A stretch of DNA of 64,000 nt from Pandoraea horticolens. GTDB lineage: Bacteria; Pseudomonadota; Gammaproteobacteria; Burkholderiales; Burkholderiaceae. This document shows positions 1 through 10,261 of this stretch, piece after piece. Within the stretch, counting starts at the first letter, position 1. The number at the start of each line of letters is the position of its first letter. A program made the translations under genes and the position numbers. Below the pieces are notes generated by a model. The model was not told where the DNA came from. It did not search any database and saw only the letters and a list, made by a program, of their open reading frames with translations. The stretch lies in contig NZ_CABPSM010000002.1 in NCBI RefSeq assembly GCF_902459555.1, positions 545,963 to 609,962 on the forward strand. The letters are read 5' to 3'.

Positions 1-270
1 CTGTTCGAGCACGTTGTGGACGGCGCACAACGGATTGTGAGCGACCTGAAGATGGCTCACCGTCAATTGCATTCCGCCGTTAGCGAGGATCTGGCGCCAG
101 CTCGTGCGAACGGCCGCCGGGCCGACATGCCTTGGCCCCGAGGGGTGAATGCAGACGATCTCCTCGTCTTCCGACCAGACATCCATCAGCGTATCGGTGT
201 CGCCGGCGCGCAGCGCTTCGTAATACGCATGCTCGGCGTCTTCCGGGCTCAGGAAAATGGCAGCGGGCAT
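1..270 (-). CDS. NTF2/SnoaL-like family protein, 3' end missing at window edge
   Basis: Reading on the minus strand from an ATG at 270 gives 90 codons with no stop before the left edge, so the C-terminus is missing. The start is supported by a GGAGG ribosome binding site nine bases upstream. The protein opens MPAAIFLSPEDAEHAYYEAL and continues with a DTLMDVWSEDEEIVCIHPSG segment followed by VGPAAVRTSW. This is the usual layout of a small NTF2-like (SnoaL/DUF4440) domain: an N-terminal helix, an Asp/Trp-rich turn and a His-containing strand. The substrate or partner is unknown. It lies downstream of the fnr-like gene on the same strand, 262 bases away. The family call rests on pattern recognition only. 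Confidence 0.72.
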   Translation of the reverse strand, partial: MPAAIFLSPEDAEHAYYEALRAGDTDTLMDVWSEDEEIVCIHPSGPRHVGPAAVRTSWRQILANGGMQLTVSHLQVAHNPLCAVHNVLEQ

Positions 271-532
271 AACGGGCAGCCTCCGTCGGGATGATGCGCC
301 TGGCTTGCGGGTATGCCGCCTGGCGAACGCGCCGATTATGGAGGGTTTGCCCGAGCTTGTCGAACCCTCGGACGATGGCGGCGCCCCGTGAGCGACTCTT
401 GATCTGGCGCAAGGCAATGCCGACCCGGCACCGGTAGCTTATCGGTAATGCAGGAAAGTAGAAGCCAGCGCGGGCGGCGGCTTAGGGCGGGAGGAACGCG
501 GGGACGCGTGGGGCGCCCCCGGGTTGCCGGTC

Positions 533-1261
533 TCAGCAGGGTGCGCCAGCGAGTTCGCGCAGCCCAATGGCGTCAACGATCTTGACGTGACGCTGCCGGA
601 TTTCGATCATGCCGTTCTGAGCGAATCGCGAAAACAGCCGGCTGACGGTTTCCAGCTTGAGGCCGAGGAAACTGCCGATTTCCTCGCGGCTCATGCGCAG
701 CACGAATTCGTTGGCTGCATAGCCGCGGGCGGCCAGCCGCTCGGAAAGGTTGATCAGGAAGACCGCCAGGCGCTCTTCGGCGCGCATCGTGCCGAGCGCG
801 AGCAGTTGCTGGTGCTCGTTGCGGATTTCCTGGCTCATCAGGCGGTGAAGCTGGCGTTGCAGCGACGGCACCTGACGCGATAGCGTCTCCAGTTCGCCGA
901 AGCGGGCGATGCACAACTCGCTGTCTTCGAGGGCGATGGCGGTGCTCGGGTGATGGTTGTCGGCCACGGCGTCGAGGCCGATCAGCTCGCCCTGAAGGTG
1001 GAAACCGACGACCTGTTCGCGGCCGTCGGGCGCGGTAACGCAGCTTTTCAGCGAGCCGAAGCGAATGCCATAGACTGCGTTTAGATCATCGTTGGCGTGA
1101 TAAAGCACTTCGCCTTTCTTGAGGCGACGGCGCTCGCTCACGAGTGCATCCAGTCGTTCCAGTTCGGGTTCCGGAATGCCGACGGGCAGGCAGAACTGCC
1201 CCAGCGAACACGTGGAACAACGGGGCTGAGCGATGGGAGTTCGACCGATCTCGGTGGTCAT
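533..1261 (-). CDS. fnr: Fnr/Crp-family oxygen-sensing transcriptional regulator
   Basis: This 242-residue protein aligns end to end with Fnr/Anr. Cysteines 15, 18 and 24 form the CX2CX5C cluster motif, and Cys117 in DSELC matches the fourth [4Fe-4S] ligand (Cys122 in E. coli). A cyclic-nucleotide-binding-like beta roll spans roughly residues 30-150. The C-terminal helix-turn-helix contains SREEIGSFLGLKLETVSRLFSRF, whose recognition helix keeps the Glu-Ser-Arg set typical of TTGAT-binding Fnr proteins. It should activate or repress genes when oxygen is low. I saw no Fnr box in its own upstream region and no adjacent hemN. The last residue is an extra Cys of unknown meaning. The start ATG matches the family N-terminus. 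Confidence 0.93.
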   Translation of the reverse strand: MTTEIGRTPIAQPRCSTCSLGQFCLPVGIPEPELERLDALVSERRRLKKGEVLYHANDDLNAVYGIRFGSLKSCVTAPDGREQVVGFHLQGELIGLDAVADNHHPSTAIALEDSELCIARFGELETLSRQVPSLQRQLHRLMSQEIRNEHQQLLALGTMRAEERLAVFLINLSERLAARGYAANEFVLRMSREEIGSFLGLKLETVSRLFSRFAQNGMIEIRQRHVKIVDAIGLRELAGAPC

Positions 1262-1588
1262 GGAGGCCCCTGAAGTTATTTCGCGAGTTTACCATGGGGG
1301 CGCCGACCTATCGTTTTCCTTACCAAGACGTCAGGGTTTCGACGAAGCTTTACGGGCGTCGGTGTTTCAGTAATAATTGCGCACATACCGGACGTCCGTC
1401 TCGCCGTACCATCGGCCTGGGCGTTTTCCCGGCAGGTCGTTCGAAGCATCCAGGTTGCGCCGCCGTCACTACGACCGAACACAAACGGGCGCGCACTTAT
1501 GCGAAGCGGTTACGACCGCTTCTCGTGTTCCAAGCATCCATTTATTCCTGATACCGGGTCGCCAAGCCCCCGGTTTGCTTAGTCGCAC
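1262..1588. other. Intergenic region without a recognised gene
   Basis: This 327-base region separates the divergent fnr and scpB genes and must hold both promoters. I found no convincing open reading frame, tRNA-like fold, long repeat or Fnr box (TTGAT-N4-ATCAA). The short ORFs here have arginine-rich, low-complexity translations typical of chance reading frames. Confidence 0.5.
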
Positions 1589-2812
1589 ATGAATACCCAA
1601 GAGGCGAAACTCGTCCTCGAGACCGCGTTGATTTGCGCGCAGGAGCCGCTCAAGGTCGGCGATCTGCGCAAGCTCTTCAATGACGCCGTGTCTGGTGACA
1701 CGGTGCGCGCGCTGCTCGAGGAAATCCGCGTGCAATGGGATGGCCGAGGTGTGGAATTGGTGGCATTGGCCACCGGCTGGCGTTTCCAGAGCCGTCCGCG
1801 CATGCGTGAATACCTTGATCGCCTCAATCCGGAGAAGCCGCCGAAGTATTCGCGCGCCGTGATGGAGACGCTGGCGATCATTGCATACCGTCAACCTGTC
1901 ACGCGAGGCGACATCGAAGAGATACGCGGCGTGACGGTCAACACGCAGATCATCAAGCAGCTCGAAGACCGTGGCTGGATTGAGGTGATTGGTCATCGCG
2001 AGGTGCCGGGACGCCCTGGCCTGTACGCCACGACCAAGGACTTCCTCGACGACCTGGGGTTGCGTGCGCTCGATGCGCTGCCACCGCTGGAAGATCCGGC
2101 GGCACAGGCGCAGATCGATCTGCTCGCGCAGCAGAACATCGAATTCGGTGAGCGTGCCGAGGGGGAGGCGGGTGACGAGGCGACGTCCGACGACGCGCCC
2201 GTCGCCGATGCCGACGCGCTGGCGCGTCTGGCGCAAACGCGCGCCGATGACTTGCCGCTTGCCCAAGGGCTGCCGGAAGGTCAGCGCCCGTTGGCGTCGA
2301 TCGAAGAAGAGTTGACGCAAGACGCTTTGCTCGATGCCGTGATGGCGGAAGGCGAAGGCTTGTGCGAGGTGTCGCCCGAGGTGTTGGCGCAGGCGTCGAG
2401 CGAAATGACGTTGGACGTTGATGAACTCGCGGACATTGCTCACGTCAGTGAGCAGGGCGATGCACTGCACGGCGAACGTTCCGACGACGGTGCGCGGGAT
2501 GCCGCGAAAGCGGCATTCGATGCCGATCTGGCGGAGGATGATATTGCTGGCCTGTCGGAAGATGTTGCGCAGGACGAGGAATATTCCGAAGAATCAGAGT
2601 CTGTGGTGTCGGTCGGCGACGATCCGCCGCAAGATATGCAGGACGTAGCGACGCAGGCGGCAGATTCCGCGGCGTCGGTCACGCAGGAGGTTTCCCCGCA
2701 CGCTGTTGACTCGGCAGCGAACGAAGCCGCCGCCGCCGGACAGCCCATGTCCGGTGCGATGGATGACGACGAGAACGACGGGGACGACAAGAATCTCGTC
2801 ACTGGTACCTGA
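1589..2812 (+). CDS. scpB: SMC-ScpAB condensin subunit ScpB
   Basis: ScpB is the winged-helix kleisin-associated subunit of the SMC-ScpA-ScpB chromosome segregation complex. The first ~180 residues carry the family: [20 protein letters not shown] at the start, then [23 protein letters not shown] and a [24 protein letters not shown] segment. Residues ~190-407 form a long, very acidic, low-complexity tail, which makes the protein longer (407 residues) than the usual 180-300. ATG 1589 is the first start after an in-frame stop at 1580. The gene stands 152 bases before rluB, an arrangement I recall from related Burkholderiales. scpA is not in the window. Confidence 0.92.
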   Translation: MNTQEAKLVLETALICAQEPLKVGDLRKLFNDAVSGDTVRALLEEIRVQWDGRGVELVALATGWRFQSRPRMREYLDRLNPEKPPKYSRAVMETLAIIAYRQPVTRGDIEEIRGVTVNTQIIKQLEDRGWIEVIGHREVPGRPGLYATTKDFLDDLGLRALDALPPLEDPAAQAQIDLLAQQNIEFGERAEGEAGDEATSDDAPVADADALARLAQTRADDLPLAQGLPEGQRPLASIEEELTQDALLDAVMAEGEGLCEVSPEVLAQASSEMTLDVDELADIAHVSEQGDALHGERSDDGARDAAKAAFDADLAEDDIAGLSEDVAQDEEYSEESESVVSVGDDPPQDMQDVATQAADSAASVTQEVSPHAVDSAANEAAAAGQPMSGAMDDDENDGDDKNLVTGT

Positions 2813-2963
2813 AGGCACCGGCGCCTGGCGCCGGGAACACCCGCGGGACCGTTAGCGATAAGAACGAAGTCGCGGCAAGCATTTGCCGCGCATTCATGGT
2901 GCGAACACGGATCAGGGCAGCCACTAACGCCTGCCCACGACGATCCCGTTTTCCAATGAGGTT

Positions 2964-4751
2964 GTGTTGAAACAAAACGAAGAATCCCAGGACCTGCACG
3001 CACGCGATGCCGGTGCCGAAGCACGCGCGCCGGAAGGCGAGGGCGGTGACGACAAGACATCGCGCCGCGGTTTGCGCCGTGGTCCGCGCAGTCTGATTGC
3101 CCGCCGTCGTGCGGCTCAGCAAGCCAAGCGCGAAGGCGAGGACGGCGGTGCGGGTGAGTCCGCGCCGGACGCCGCGCACGGCGCACCACTTGACGACGCA
3201 CCGCAGGGGCCCGCATCGGGCGCTGACGGTGCGCCGTCGGCCGCTCAGGGGCGTCCCCCTCGCAATGGCGCACGCAAGCCGCGCGGCGGCAAGCGTGACG
3301 GTGCCTCGCAGGCGTCGCAGCCGGCACAGGCCGGTGGCGGTGCTGGCAACGGTGTTGCGCCGGCCGGCAAGGCGCCGCAAGGGGCCAAGGGCCGTGGCCG
3401 CAAGGGTGCGCCCGGCGCCGGTGGCGCCGGCGGCAAGGGCGGCGACGACGATCTGTTTTCGTTCGTCACGTCGGGGGGCTTCGACAGCGAAGAGTCCGAT
3501 GGCGACGCCAAGGCAGCCGCCAAGCGTGGCCGCCGTCCGGCAGATCGCCGTGTGCTGTCGCCGGACGACGAGGCGCCGAAGTTGCACAAGGTGCTTGCCG
3601 AAGCCGGCATGGGCTCGCGTCGCGAGATGGAAGAGCTGATTCTCGCCGGGCGTGTGTCCGTCAATGCAGAGCCGGCCCACATCGGCCAACGCATTCTGCC
3701 CACCGACCTGGTTCGCATCAACGGCAAGCTCGTCAAGCGTCGCATCACGAGCAAGCCGCCGCGCGTGCTGCTGTACCACAAGCCGGCGGGCGAAATCGTC
3801 AGCCACGCCGATCCGGAAGGCCGCGCGTCGGTGTTCGATCGCCTGCCGCTGATGAAGACGGCCAAGTGGCTCGCTGTCGGCCGTCTGGATTTCAATACGG
3901 AAGGTCTGCTGATTCTGACGACGTCTGGCGATCTGGCGAACCGATTCATGCATCCGCGTTACGAAATCGAGCGTGAATACGCCGTGCGTACCGTGGGGCA
4001 ACTGAGCGAAGCCTCGCGCCAGCAACTGCTGCACGGCATCAAGCTGGATGACGGCGAGGCCAACTTCCTGCGTCTGAAGGATGGGGGCGGCGAAGGCTCG
4101 AATCACTGGTATCACGTGGCGCTGGCCGAAGGACGGAACCGCGAAGTGCGTCGTATGTTCGACGCGGCGGGGCTGATGGTGAGCCGTCTGATCCGTACGC
4201 GCTATGGCCCGTTGACGCTCCCGCGCGGTCTCAAGCGCGGTCGTTACGAAGAACTGGACGACGCACAGGTTCGCTCGCTATTTTCGGCTGTCGGCATGAA
4301 GATGCCGGGCCTAAGCCCGGACGAGAAGCCAAAGGGCGCTCGCGGCGGCAAGGCTGGTGCACCGAAGGAGCCGCGCCGTCAGCCGGACCCGATGCAGACC
4401 GCTCTGGGTGTTTTCAGTCGCGAGCCAGGGCAGTCGCGTCGTCCCCGCGCCAATCCGCTGACGGCATTCGTCGGCCCGAGCGGCGGTTATCCGGGGCAGA
4501 CGCCTTCGCCGCGGGGTGAAGGGCGACGCTTCGGCGGTGGTGGCTCGACGGGCGGCGGCGGTTTCGGCGGCCAGTCGCGTAGCGGCAATGGTAACGGCAA
4601 CGCCAATGGCAACCGCAGCCGTGGCGGCAACCGGACGGGTGGCGGCGGTGGCGGCGGTGGTGGTGGTGGTGGTGGTGGTGGTGGTGGTGGTGGTGGTGGT
4701 AACAGCGGTGGCGGCAACCGAGGCAATCGCGGCGGTAACCGTTCGCGTTGA
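2964..4751 (+). CDS. rluB: 23S rRNA pseudouridine synthase RluB with glycine-rich tail
   Basis: RluB makes pseudouridine 2605 in 23S rRNA. The core is clear: an S4 RNA-binding domain beginning near residue 200 ([20 protein letters not shown]), then the RsuA/RluB catalytic domain with [18 protein letters not shown]. Its catalytic Asp is residue 309. The protein is 595 residues, about twice the E. coli enzyme. A basic, Ala/Gly/Arg-rich N-terminal extension (~1-190) and a Gly/Asn/Arg-rich C-terminal tail (~490-595) account for the extra length. The tail includes a pure polyglycine run encoded by a GGT microsatellite. The start is GTG 2964, with a TTG immediately after as the alternative. The unstructured tails probably bind RNA, but that is inference. 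Confidence 0.93.
   Translation: MLKQNEESQDLHARDAGAEARAPEGEGGDDKTSRRGLRRGPRSLIARRRAAQQAKREGEDGGAGESAPDAAHGAPLDDAPQGPASGADGAPSAAQGRPPRNGARKPRGGKRDGASQASQPAQAGGGAGNGVAPAGKAPQGAKGRGRKGAPGAGGAGGKGGDDDLFSFVTSGGFDSEESDGDAKAAAKRGRRPADRRVLSPDDEAPKLHKVLAEAGMGSRREMEELILAGRVSVNAEPAHIGQRILPTDLVRINGKLVKRRITSKPPRVLLYHKPAGEIVSHADPEGRASVFDRLPLMKTAKWLAVGRLDFNTEGLLILTTSGDLANRFMHPRYEIEREYAVRTVGQLSEASRQQLLHGIKLDDGEANFLRLKDGGGEGSNHWYHVALAEGRNREVRRMFDAAGLMVSRLIRTRYGPLTLPRGLKRGRYEELDDAQVRSLFSAVGMKMPGLSPDEKPKGARGGKAGAPKEPRRQPDPMQTALGVFSREPGQSRRPRANPLTAFVGPSGGYPGQTPSPRGEGRRFGGGGSTGGGGFGGQSRSGNGNGNANGNRSRGGNRTGGGGGGGGGGGGGGGGGGGGGNSGGGNRGNRGGNRSR
4656..4700 (+). repeat. (GGT)15 microsatellite inside rluB
   Basis: Fifteen uninterrupted GGT triplets encode polyglycine in the RluB tail, flanked by further GGC/GGT glycine codons. 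Copy-number slippage would change the tail length in steps of one glycine without shifting the frame. Confidence 0.95.
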
Positions 4752-4848
4752 GGCTGCCTGAACGTCCCGATGTGGACGGCGGAGAAGAATGGGCGGCGGC
4801 GAGCGATTGGCCGTCCCCCCCATTTTGCAGCGCAGCAACGTTGCATTG

Positions 4849-4869
4849 ATGCCCGTCAGGCGGGCTTTT
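4849..4869 (+). terminator. Possible intrinsic terminator after rluB
   Basis: A short GCCCG/CGGGC stem with a five-base loop is followed by only four T residues. It lies about 100 bases after the rluB stop and just before the rimP leader promoter. The T tract is weak. Confidence 0.45.
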
Positions 4870-4882
4870 GGGGCGCCAAGCG

Positions 4883-4911
4883 TTGCAAATCGGCCCAAAA
4901 CCATATAAAAT
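4883..4911 (+). promoter_or_regulatory. Sigma-70 promoter of the rimP-nusA-infB leader
   Basis: The -35 hexamer TTGCAA (4883-4888) and -10 hexamer TAAAAT (4906-4911) are separated by exactly 17 bases. Predicted transcription start is near 4918. It lies upstream of a structured leader ending in an intrinsic terminator. Confidence 0.7.
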
Positions 4912-4917
4912 CAATGA

Positions 4918-5011
4918 ATAAGCTGGTTTGCGTGCCGAGCGATCTGTTGCGGCGCGCACCTCATGCGCAATGAGGCTGTAAGAAATGGGCGTTTCGCCCA
5001 TTTTTTTTTTG
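4918..5011 (+). ncRNA. Structured leader RNA / attenuator upstream of rimP-nusA (or a free-standing sRNA)
   Basis: The ~94 bases downstream of the predicted start fold into three consecutive hairpins. The first is an 8-bp stem (4929-4936 with 4951-4958). The second is a 6-bp stem CCTCAT/ATGAGG (4959-4964 with 4970-4975). The third is a perfect terminator hairpin with a TTT loop (about 4983-5003), followed by a long run of T up to 5010. A further short GCCGCG/CGCGGC hairpin follows at 5011-5033. A terminator between promoter and operon suggests attenuation, possibly feedback by NusA. Terminator-bearing rimP leaders have been proposed in gammaproteobacteria (Rfam rimP-leader). Whether this belongs to that family is inference, and it could instead be a small RNA. 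Confidence 0.6.
4983..5010 (+). terminator. Intrinsic terminator inside the rimP leader
   Basis: A perfect stem (AAATGGGCG against CGCCCATTT, loop TTT) runs directly into a tract of T ending at 5010. It is 170 bases upstream of rimP and therefore lies between the leader promoter and the operon. Confidence 0.85.
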
Positions 5012-5179
5012 CCGCGAGCGTTTTACACGCGGCCGATGCCGCCGCGTCGGGGAGTGGGTGTGCCGACACAGGTACGCCGGCCCGGGCGGTCGAGGCAGGT
5101 ATCGTGCGACGTCCCATGCGGGGCGCGCAGACATGTCGGGCGCTGCTAATGCGCGCGAGTTTTTCTAGGGTGAGCAAAG

Positions 5180-5638
5180 TTGCAATTGCCAGAACTGATC
5201 GAGACCACGGTCGAAGGCCTGGGTTACGAGCTGGTCGATCTTGAGCGCGCCGGCGGCGGTTTGCTGCGCGTCTACATCGACAAGCCGGAAGGCATCACGA
5301 TCGATGACTGCGAGACGGTGAGCCGTCAGCTCTCGCATGTCCTGATGGTCGAGAACGTCAACTACGACCGACTCGAAATATCGTCGCCGGGGCTGGATCG
5401 TCCGCTGCGCAAGCTGCGTGACTTCGAGCGTTTTGCCGGTGCGGAAGTAAGTCTTACGTTGCGTGTGCCGCTCGAAGGCCGCAAGCAGTTCCGCGGCATC
5501 CTGCAGGCACCGCAAGGCGAAAACTTGAGCCTGGAGTTCGAAGGCAAGGGCGGCCCGGCGCTGCTCGATTTCACCCTCGCGGATATTGACCGTGCGCGCC
5601 TTGTGCCGCAGATTGATTTTAGGAGTCGCAAACGATGA
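5180..5638 (+). CDS. rimP: Ribosome maturation factor RimP
   Basis: RimP is needed for 30S subunit assembly. The 152-residue product opens [22 protein letters not shown] and contains [21 protein letters not shown], the family hallmark, followed by the C-terminal SH3-like domain ending in DFRSRKR. The start is TTG 5180, preceded by AGGGTGAG at a five-base spacing. The nearby GTG is out of frame. The TGA stop overlaps the nusA ATG (ATGA), so translation of the two is probably coupled. The gene heads the classic rimP-nusA-infB-rbfA-truB operon. Confidence 0.95.
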   Translation: MQLPELIETTVEGLGYELVDLERAGGGLLRVYIDKPEGITIDDCETVSRQLSHVLMVENVNYDRLEISSPGLDRPLRKLRDFERFAGAEVSLTLRVPLEGRKQFRGILQAPQGENLSLEFEGKGGPALLDFTLADIDRARLVPQIDFRSRKR

Positions 5639-7110
5639 GTCGCGAAGTATTGCTGTTGGTCGATGCGCTCGCGCGCGAAAAGAACGTCGACAAGGATGTC
5701 GTGTTCGGCGCGCTTGAAGCAGCATTGGCTTCGGCCACCAAGAAGCGCTACACCGAAGACGTCGACATTCGCGTGCACATCGACCGCGAGTCGGGCGAGC
5801 ACGAGAGCTTCCGCCGTTGGCTGGTCGTGCCGGACGAAGCCGGTCTGCAAGAGCCGGACAAGCAGATCCTGTTGTTCGAAGCTAAAGAAGAAAACCCGTC
5901 GATCGAAATCAACGAGTTCATCGAAGAGCCGGTGGAATCGCTGGAGTTCGGTCGTATCGGTGCGCAGGCGGCCAAGCAGGTCATTCTGCAGCGCATTCGC
6001 GATGCCGAGCGTGAGCAGATCCTGTCGGACTTCCTCGAGCGCGGTGAAAAGATCATGACCGGCACGGTCAAGCGTCTCGACAAGGGTAACCTGATCGTCG
6101 AGTCGGGCCGTGTCGAAGCGCTGCTGCGTCGCGATCAACTGATTCCGAAAGAAAACCTCCGTATCGGTGACCGCGTTCGCGCTTACATCGTGAAGGTCGA
6201 CCGCACGGCACGCGGCCCGCAAATCGAACTCTCGCGCACGGCGCCGGAATTCCTGATTGAGCTGTTCGGCATGGAAGTGCCGGAAATCGAGCAGGGTCTG
6301 CTGGAGATCAAGTCGGCCGCTCGAGATCCGGGCGTACGCGCCAAGATCGCCGTGGTGGCGTACGACAAGCGCATCGATCCGATCGGCACTTGCGTGGGCA
6401 TTCGCGGCACGCGTGTGCAGGCCGTGCGTAACGAACTGGGCGGTGAGAACGTCGATATCGTGCTGTGGTCGGAAGACCCGGCGCAATTCGTGATCGGCGC
6501 GCTCGCGCCGGCGGCGGTGCAGTCGATCGTCGTGGACGAAGAAAAGCACAGCATGGACGTCGTCGTCGACGAGAACGAACTGGCAGTGGCGATTGGTCGC
6601 AGCGGTCAGAACGTGCGTCTCGCGTCGGAACTGACCGGCTGGCAAATCAACATCATGACGCCGGATGAATCGGCAGAGAAGCAGAACGAAGAACGCGGCA
6701 CGCTGCGTACGTTGTTCATGCAGCGTCTCGATGTGGATGAAGAAGTGGCGGACATCCTGATCGAGGAAGGTTTCTCGAGTCTGGAAGAGATCGCCTACGT
6801 GCCCCTTAACGAAATGCTCGAGATTGAAGCATTCGACGAGGACACGGTGCACGAACTGCGCAATCGTTCACGCGACGCACTGCTGACGCAGGCGATTGCC
6901 ACCGAGGAAAAGGTCGAGGGTGTTGCACTCGATCTCAAGAGCCTCGACGGCATGACGCCCGAGTTGCTGGCCAAGCTGGCCGAGCATGAAATTCAGACGC
7001 GCGATGATCTGGCCGAGCTGGCTGTCGACGAACTGACCGAGATGACCGGCGTCGACGAAGAAGCTGCGAAGGCACTGATCATGAAAGCGCGAGAGCACTG
7101 GTTCCAATGA
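5635..7110 (+). CDS. nusA: Transcription termination/antitermination factor NusA
   Basis: NusA binds RNA polymerase and modulates pausing, termination and antitermination. The 491-residue protein has the N-terminal polymerase-binding domain (1-~130) and an S1 domain around residues 137-200 ([19 protein letters not shown]). Tandem KH domains follow, with [21 protein letters not shown] and [18 protein letters not shown]. Two C-terminal acidic helix-hairpin repeats end in [15 protein letters not shown]. Having both repeats matches E. coli rather than the shorter Gram-positive form. It overlaps rimP by four bases. It may control its own operon through the upstream leader terminator; that point is inference. 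Confidence 0.97.
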   Translation: MSREVLLLVDALAREKNVDKDVVFGALEAALASATKKRYTEDVDIRVHIDRESGEHESFRRWLVVPDEAGLQEPDKQILLFEAKEENPSIEINEFIEEPVESLEFGRIGAQAAKQVILQRIRDAEREQILSDFLERGEKIMTGTVKRLDKGNLIVESGRVEALLRRDQLIPKENLRIGDRVRAYIVKVDRTARGPQIELSRTAPEFLIELFGMEVPEIEQGLLEIKSAARDPGVRAKIAVVAYDKRIDPIGTCVGIRGTRVQAVRNELGGENVDIVLWSEDPAQFVIGALAPAAVQSIVVDEEKHSMDVVVDENELAVAIGRSGQNVRLASELTGWQINIMTPDESAEKQNEERGTLRTLFMQRLDVDEEVADILIEEGFSSLEEIAYVPLNEMLEIEAFDEDTVHELRNRSRDALLTQAIATEEKVEGVALDLKSLDGMTPELLAKLAEHEIQTRDDLAELAVDELTEMTGVDEEAAKALIMKAREHWFQ

Positions 7111-7190
7111 TGACCTGCCCCGGCATGCATATGGAACAGTGAACTTTGAAGTTAACCGCAAGGCGCCTGGCCTTGCTTGAAGAGGTTTGA

Positions 7191-10178
7191 ATGGCGAGCA
7201 TCAACGTAGCCCAATTTGCTGCAGAACTGAAAATGCCGGCCGGCGTGTTGCTGGAGCAACTCAAAGCCGCCGGCGTGGACAAACTCAGCGCCGACGATTC
7301 GCTGACGGAAGCCGACAAGGCCCGTCTGTTGGAACACCTGCGCCGGTCCCACGGCGCGGGTGACGGCGACAAAAAGAAGATTACTCTGACGCGTCGCCAG
7401 ACCTCGGAAATCAAGCAAGCCGACGCGACCGGCAAGGCGCGCACGATTCAAGTCGAAGTGCGCAAGAAGCGCACCTTCGTTAAGCGTGACGACGTTGCGG
7501 AAGGCGCGGATAACGCGGCGGCCGCTGCCGCCGAAGACGAATCGCTTCGTCAGCGTGAGGAAGATGCGCGCCGCGAAGCGGAGCGTCTGGCGGCAGAAGC
7601 TGCCGAGCTTAAGCGTCGACAGGAACAACTGGAGCGCGAAGAGGCCGAGCGTCGCGAGCGGGAAGAGAAGGAAGCTGCCGAGCGCCGTGCGCGTGAGGAA
7701 GCGGAGCGCGCAGCCGCAGCAGCCAAGGCGGCCGAAGAGCAGAAGGCGAAGGCCGAAGCCAAGGCCGGCGTGGAAGCCGAAAAGGCGTCGAGTGTTGACG
7801 CCGAAGCCGCCACCAAGGCAGACGCCGAGAAGGCGGAAAAGGCTGAAAAGGCCGAGCAAGCCGAGAAGGCGGCAGCGGCCAAGGCCGACGCCGAGCGCGA
7901 GCAAGCCCGCAAGGCCAGCGAGGAAGCCCGCGCGGCCGCCGAAAAGGCGAGCGCGGCTGCCGACAAGGCGCGTGCCGAAGAGGAAGCCATTCGCAAGCGT
8001 CGTGCAGCGGCAGAAGCCGAAGCGCGTGCGATTCGCGAAATGATGAATGCGCCGCGTCGCGTGCTGAAGGCACCGGAGCCGGCACCTGCTGCCGCTGCTG
8101 CCGCCGCTGCCGCGCCCAAGGCCGAAGCGAAGGGTACGCTGCACAAGCCGGCCAAGCCGGAAGGTGCCGCGAGTGCCAAGCCGGCAGACAAGAAGCCGGC
8201 CGCAGCGCCCGCGTCGACGACGGCCGGTGCAGCGGACAAGAAGGACAAGAAGGCCGGTGCCTGGCAGAAAGATGCCGATAATCGCAACAAGCGTGGCGGC
8301 ATGAAGACGCGCGGCGACGCGAGCGGCGGTTCGGATGGTTGGCGCGGCGGTGGCCGTGGCGGCCGTCGTGGCGACCGTCATTCGCAGGATGGTCAGGCAT
8401 TCCAGGCGCCGACCGAGCCGGTGGTGCGTGACGTCCATGTGCCGGAAACCGTCAGCGTTGCCGATCTTGCACACAAGATGTCGGTCAAGGCCGCAGAAGT
8501 CATCAAGCTGATGATGAAGATGGGGCAGATGGTGACCATCAATCAGGTGCTGGATCAGGAAACGGCAATGATCGTGGTGGAGGAGCTTGGCCACCGTGCG
8601 ATCGCTGCGAAGCTGGACGATCCGGAAACGCTGCTGGAACTGGGCAACGAAGCGAAGGAAGTCGAATCGCTCCCGCGTCCGCCGGTGGTGACCGTGATGG
8701 GTCACGTCGACCACGGCAAGACCTCGCTGCTGGACTACATCCGTCGTGCCAAGGTGGCGGCGGGCGAAGCCGGCGGTATTACGCAGCACATCGGTGCGTA
8801 TCACGTCGACACGCCGCGCGGCACGGTGACGTTCCTCGATACGCCGGGTCACGAGGCCTTTACGGCCATGCGTGCTCGTGGCGCACAGGCAACGGACATC
8901 GTGATTCTGGTGGTTGCGGCGGACGACGGTGTGATGCCGCAGACGAAGGAAGCGATCGCTCACGCGAAGTCGGCCGGTGTGCCGATCGTGGTGGCGATCA
9001 ACAAAATCGATAAGCCGGAAGCCAACCCGGACCGCGTGAAGCAGGAACTCGTGGCCGAGGGTGTGGTGCCGGAAGAGTACGGTGGCGATTCGCCGTTCGT
9101 GCCGGTGTCGGCCAAGACGGGTGCGGGTATCGACGATCTGCTCGAGAACGTGCTGTTGCAGGCCGAAGTGCTGGAGCTGAAGGCGCCGGTGGATGCCCCG
9201 GCCAAGGGTATCGTGATCGAAGCGAAGCTGGACAAGGGTAAGGGTCCGGTGGCAACGATTCTGGTGCAGTCGGGTACGCTCAATCGCGGCGACATGGTGC
9301 TGGCCGGTCAGGCTTACGGCCGTGTGCGCGCCATGCTGGATGAAACCGGCAAGAGCGCGAAGGAAGCCGGTCCGTCGATCCCTGTGGAAATTCAGGGTCT
9401 GTCGGAAGTGCCGGGTGCCGGTGAAGAAGTGCTGGTGGTTCAGGACGAGCGCAAGGCACGCGAAATCGCGCTGTTCCGTCAAGGCAAGTTCCGCGACGTG
9501 AAGCTGGCCAAGCAACAGGCGGCGAAGCTCGAGAACCTGCTGGAGCAGATGACCGAAGGCGAAGTGAAGACGCTGCCGTTGATCATCAAGGCCGACGTGC
9601 AGGGTTCACAGGAAGCGCTGGCGCAATCGCTCAACAAGCTCTCGACGCCGGAAGTGCGTGTGCAGATCGTGCACGCGGCGGTGGGGGGCATCAGCGAAAG
9701 CGACGTCAACCTGGCAACGGCTTCGAAGGCGGTCATCATCGGCTTCAATACGCGTGCGGATGCACTGGCACGCAAGTTGGCCGAGTCGAACGGTATCGAC
9801 ATTCGTTACTACAACATCATCTATGACGCAGTGGATGAGGTGAAGGCGGCGATGTCGGGCATGCTGGCGCCGGAGAAGAAGGAAGTGATTACGGGTCTCA
9901 TCGATGTGCGCCAGACGTTCAGCGTGCCGAAGATCGGGAAGGTCGCCGGCTGTATGGTGCTCGACGGCTTCGTCAAGCGTTCGTCGCATGTGCGTGTGCT
10001 GCGCGACAACGTTGTCATCTTCACGGGCGAGCTGGATTCGCTCAAGCGCTTCAAGGATGACGTGAAGGAAGTCAAGTCCGGCTTCGAGTGCGGTCTGTCG
10101 GTGAAGAACTTCAACGACATCACGGAAGGCGACCAACTGGAAGCGTTCGAAATCACGGAAGTTGCGCGTTCGCTGTAA
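7191..10178 (+). CDS. infB: Translation initiation factor IF-2
   Basis: IF-2 is the GTPase that brings fMet-tRNA to the 30S subunit and promotes subunit joining. The 995-residue protein begins with an IF2N domain ([20 protein letters not shown]). A ~300-residue Ala/Glu/Lys/Arg-rich coiled region and a Gly/Arg-rich stretch near residue 390 follow, then a second IF2N module ([20 protein letters not shown]). The G domain has GHVDHGKT at 504-511, DTPGHE and NKID. Domains II-IV finish with [14 protein letters not shown]. The ATG is preceded by GAAGAGG. It is larger than E. coli IF-2 (890) because of the linker. Internal initiation giving a shorter form, as in E. coli, is possible but not shown. 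Confidence 0.98.
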   Translation: MASINVAQFAAELKMPAGVLLEQLKAAGVDKLSADDSLTEADKARLLEHLRRSHGAGDGDKKKITLTRRQTSEIKQADATGKARTIQVEVRKKRTFVKRDDVAEGADNAAAAAAEDESLRQREEDARREAERLAAEAAELKRRQEQLEREEAERREREEKEAAERRAREEAERAAAAAKAAEEQKAKAEAKAGVEAEKASSVDAEAATKADAEKAEKAEKAEQAEKAAAAKADAEREQARKASEEARAAAEKASAAADKARAEEEAIRKRRAAAEAEARAIREMMNAPRRVLKAPEPAPAAAAAAAAAPKAEAKGTLHKPAKPEGAASAKPADKKPAAAPASTTAGAADKKDKKAGAWQKDADNRNKRGGMKTRGDASGGSDGWRGGGRGGRRGDRHSQDGQAFQAPTEPVVRDVHVPETVSVADLAHKMSVKAAEVIKLMMKMGQMVTINQVLDQETAMIVVEELGHRAIAAKLDDPETLLELGNEAKEVESLPRPPVVTVMGHVDHGKTSLLDYIRRAKVAAGEAGGITQHIGAYHVDTPRGTVTFLDTPGHEAFTAMRARGAQATDIVILVVAADDGVMPQTKEAIAHAKSAGVPIVVAINKIDKPEANPDRVKQELVAEGVVPEEYGGDSPFVPVSAKTGAGIDDLLENVLLQAEVLELKAPVDAPAKGIVIEAKLDKGKGPVATILVQSGTLNRGDMVLAGQAYGRVRAMLDETGKSAKEAGPSIPVEIQGLSEVPGAGEEVLVVQDERKAREIALFRQGKFRDVKLAKQQAAKLENLLEQMTEGEVKTLPLIIKADVQGSQEALAQSLNKLSTPEVRVQIVHAAVGGISESDVNLATASKAVIIGFNTRADALARKLAESNGIDIRYYNIIYDAVDEVKAAMSGMLAPEKKEVITGLIDVRQTFSVPKIGKVAGCMVLDGFVKRSSHVRVLRDNVVIFTGELDSLKRFKDDVKEVKSGFECGLSVKNFNDITEGDQLEAFEITEVARSL

Positions 10179-10201
10179 CGCGATTTGCACAACGGATGTG
10201 G

Positions 10202-10241
10202 AATGGCCCACCAAACCGGGAAACCGGTGGCGTGGGCCATT
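10202..10241 (+). other. Long hairpin between infB and rbfA
   Basis: A perfect 10-bp outer stem (10202-10211 with 10232-10241) encloses an inner ACCGG/CCGGT stem capped by GAAA, a GNRA-type tetraloop. No T tract follows, so it is not a standard intrinsic terminator. It could be an mRNA processing or stability element within the operon. Confidence 0.6.
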
Positions 10242-10261
10242 GCATTATTAGCGAGTATGTT

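Noticed and set aside
4914..4973. A 19-codon frame (MNKLVCVPSDLLRRAPHAQ) in the rimP leader that might be a leader peptide
   Set aside because: Its ATG lies upstream of the predicted transcription start (about 4918) and has no ribosome binding site, and the region is better explained by RNA hairpins.
7152..9515. A 787-codon open frame antisense to infB
   Set aside because: It mirrors the codon pattern of infB in a GC-rich genome, has His/Arg/Leu-rich low-complexity translation and no family resemblance. Similar long antisense frames over typA, hom-thrC, clpB and the cys operon were rejected for the same reason.
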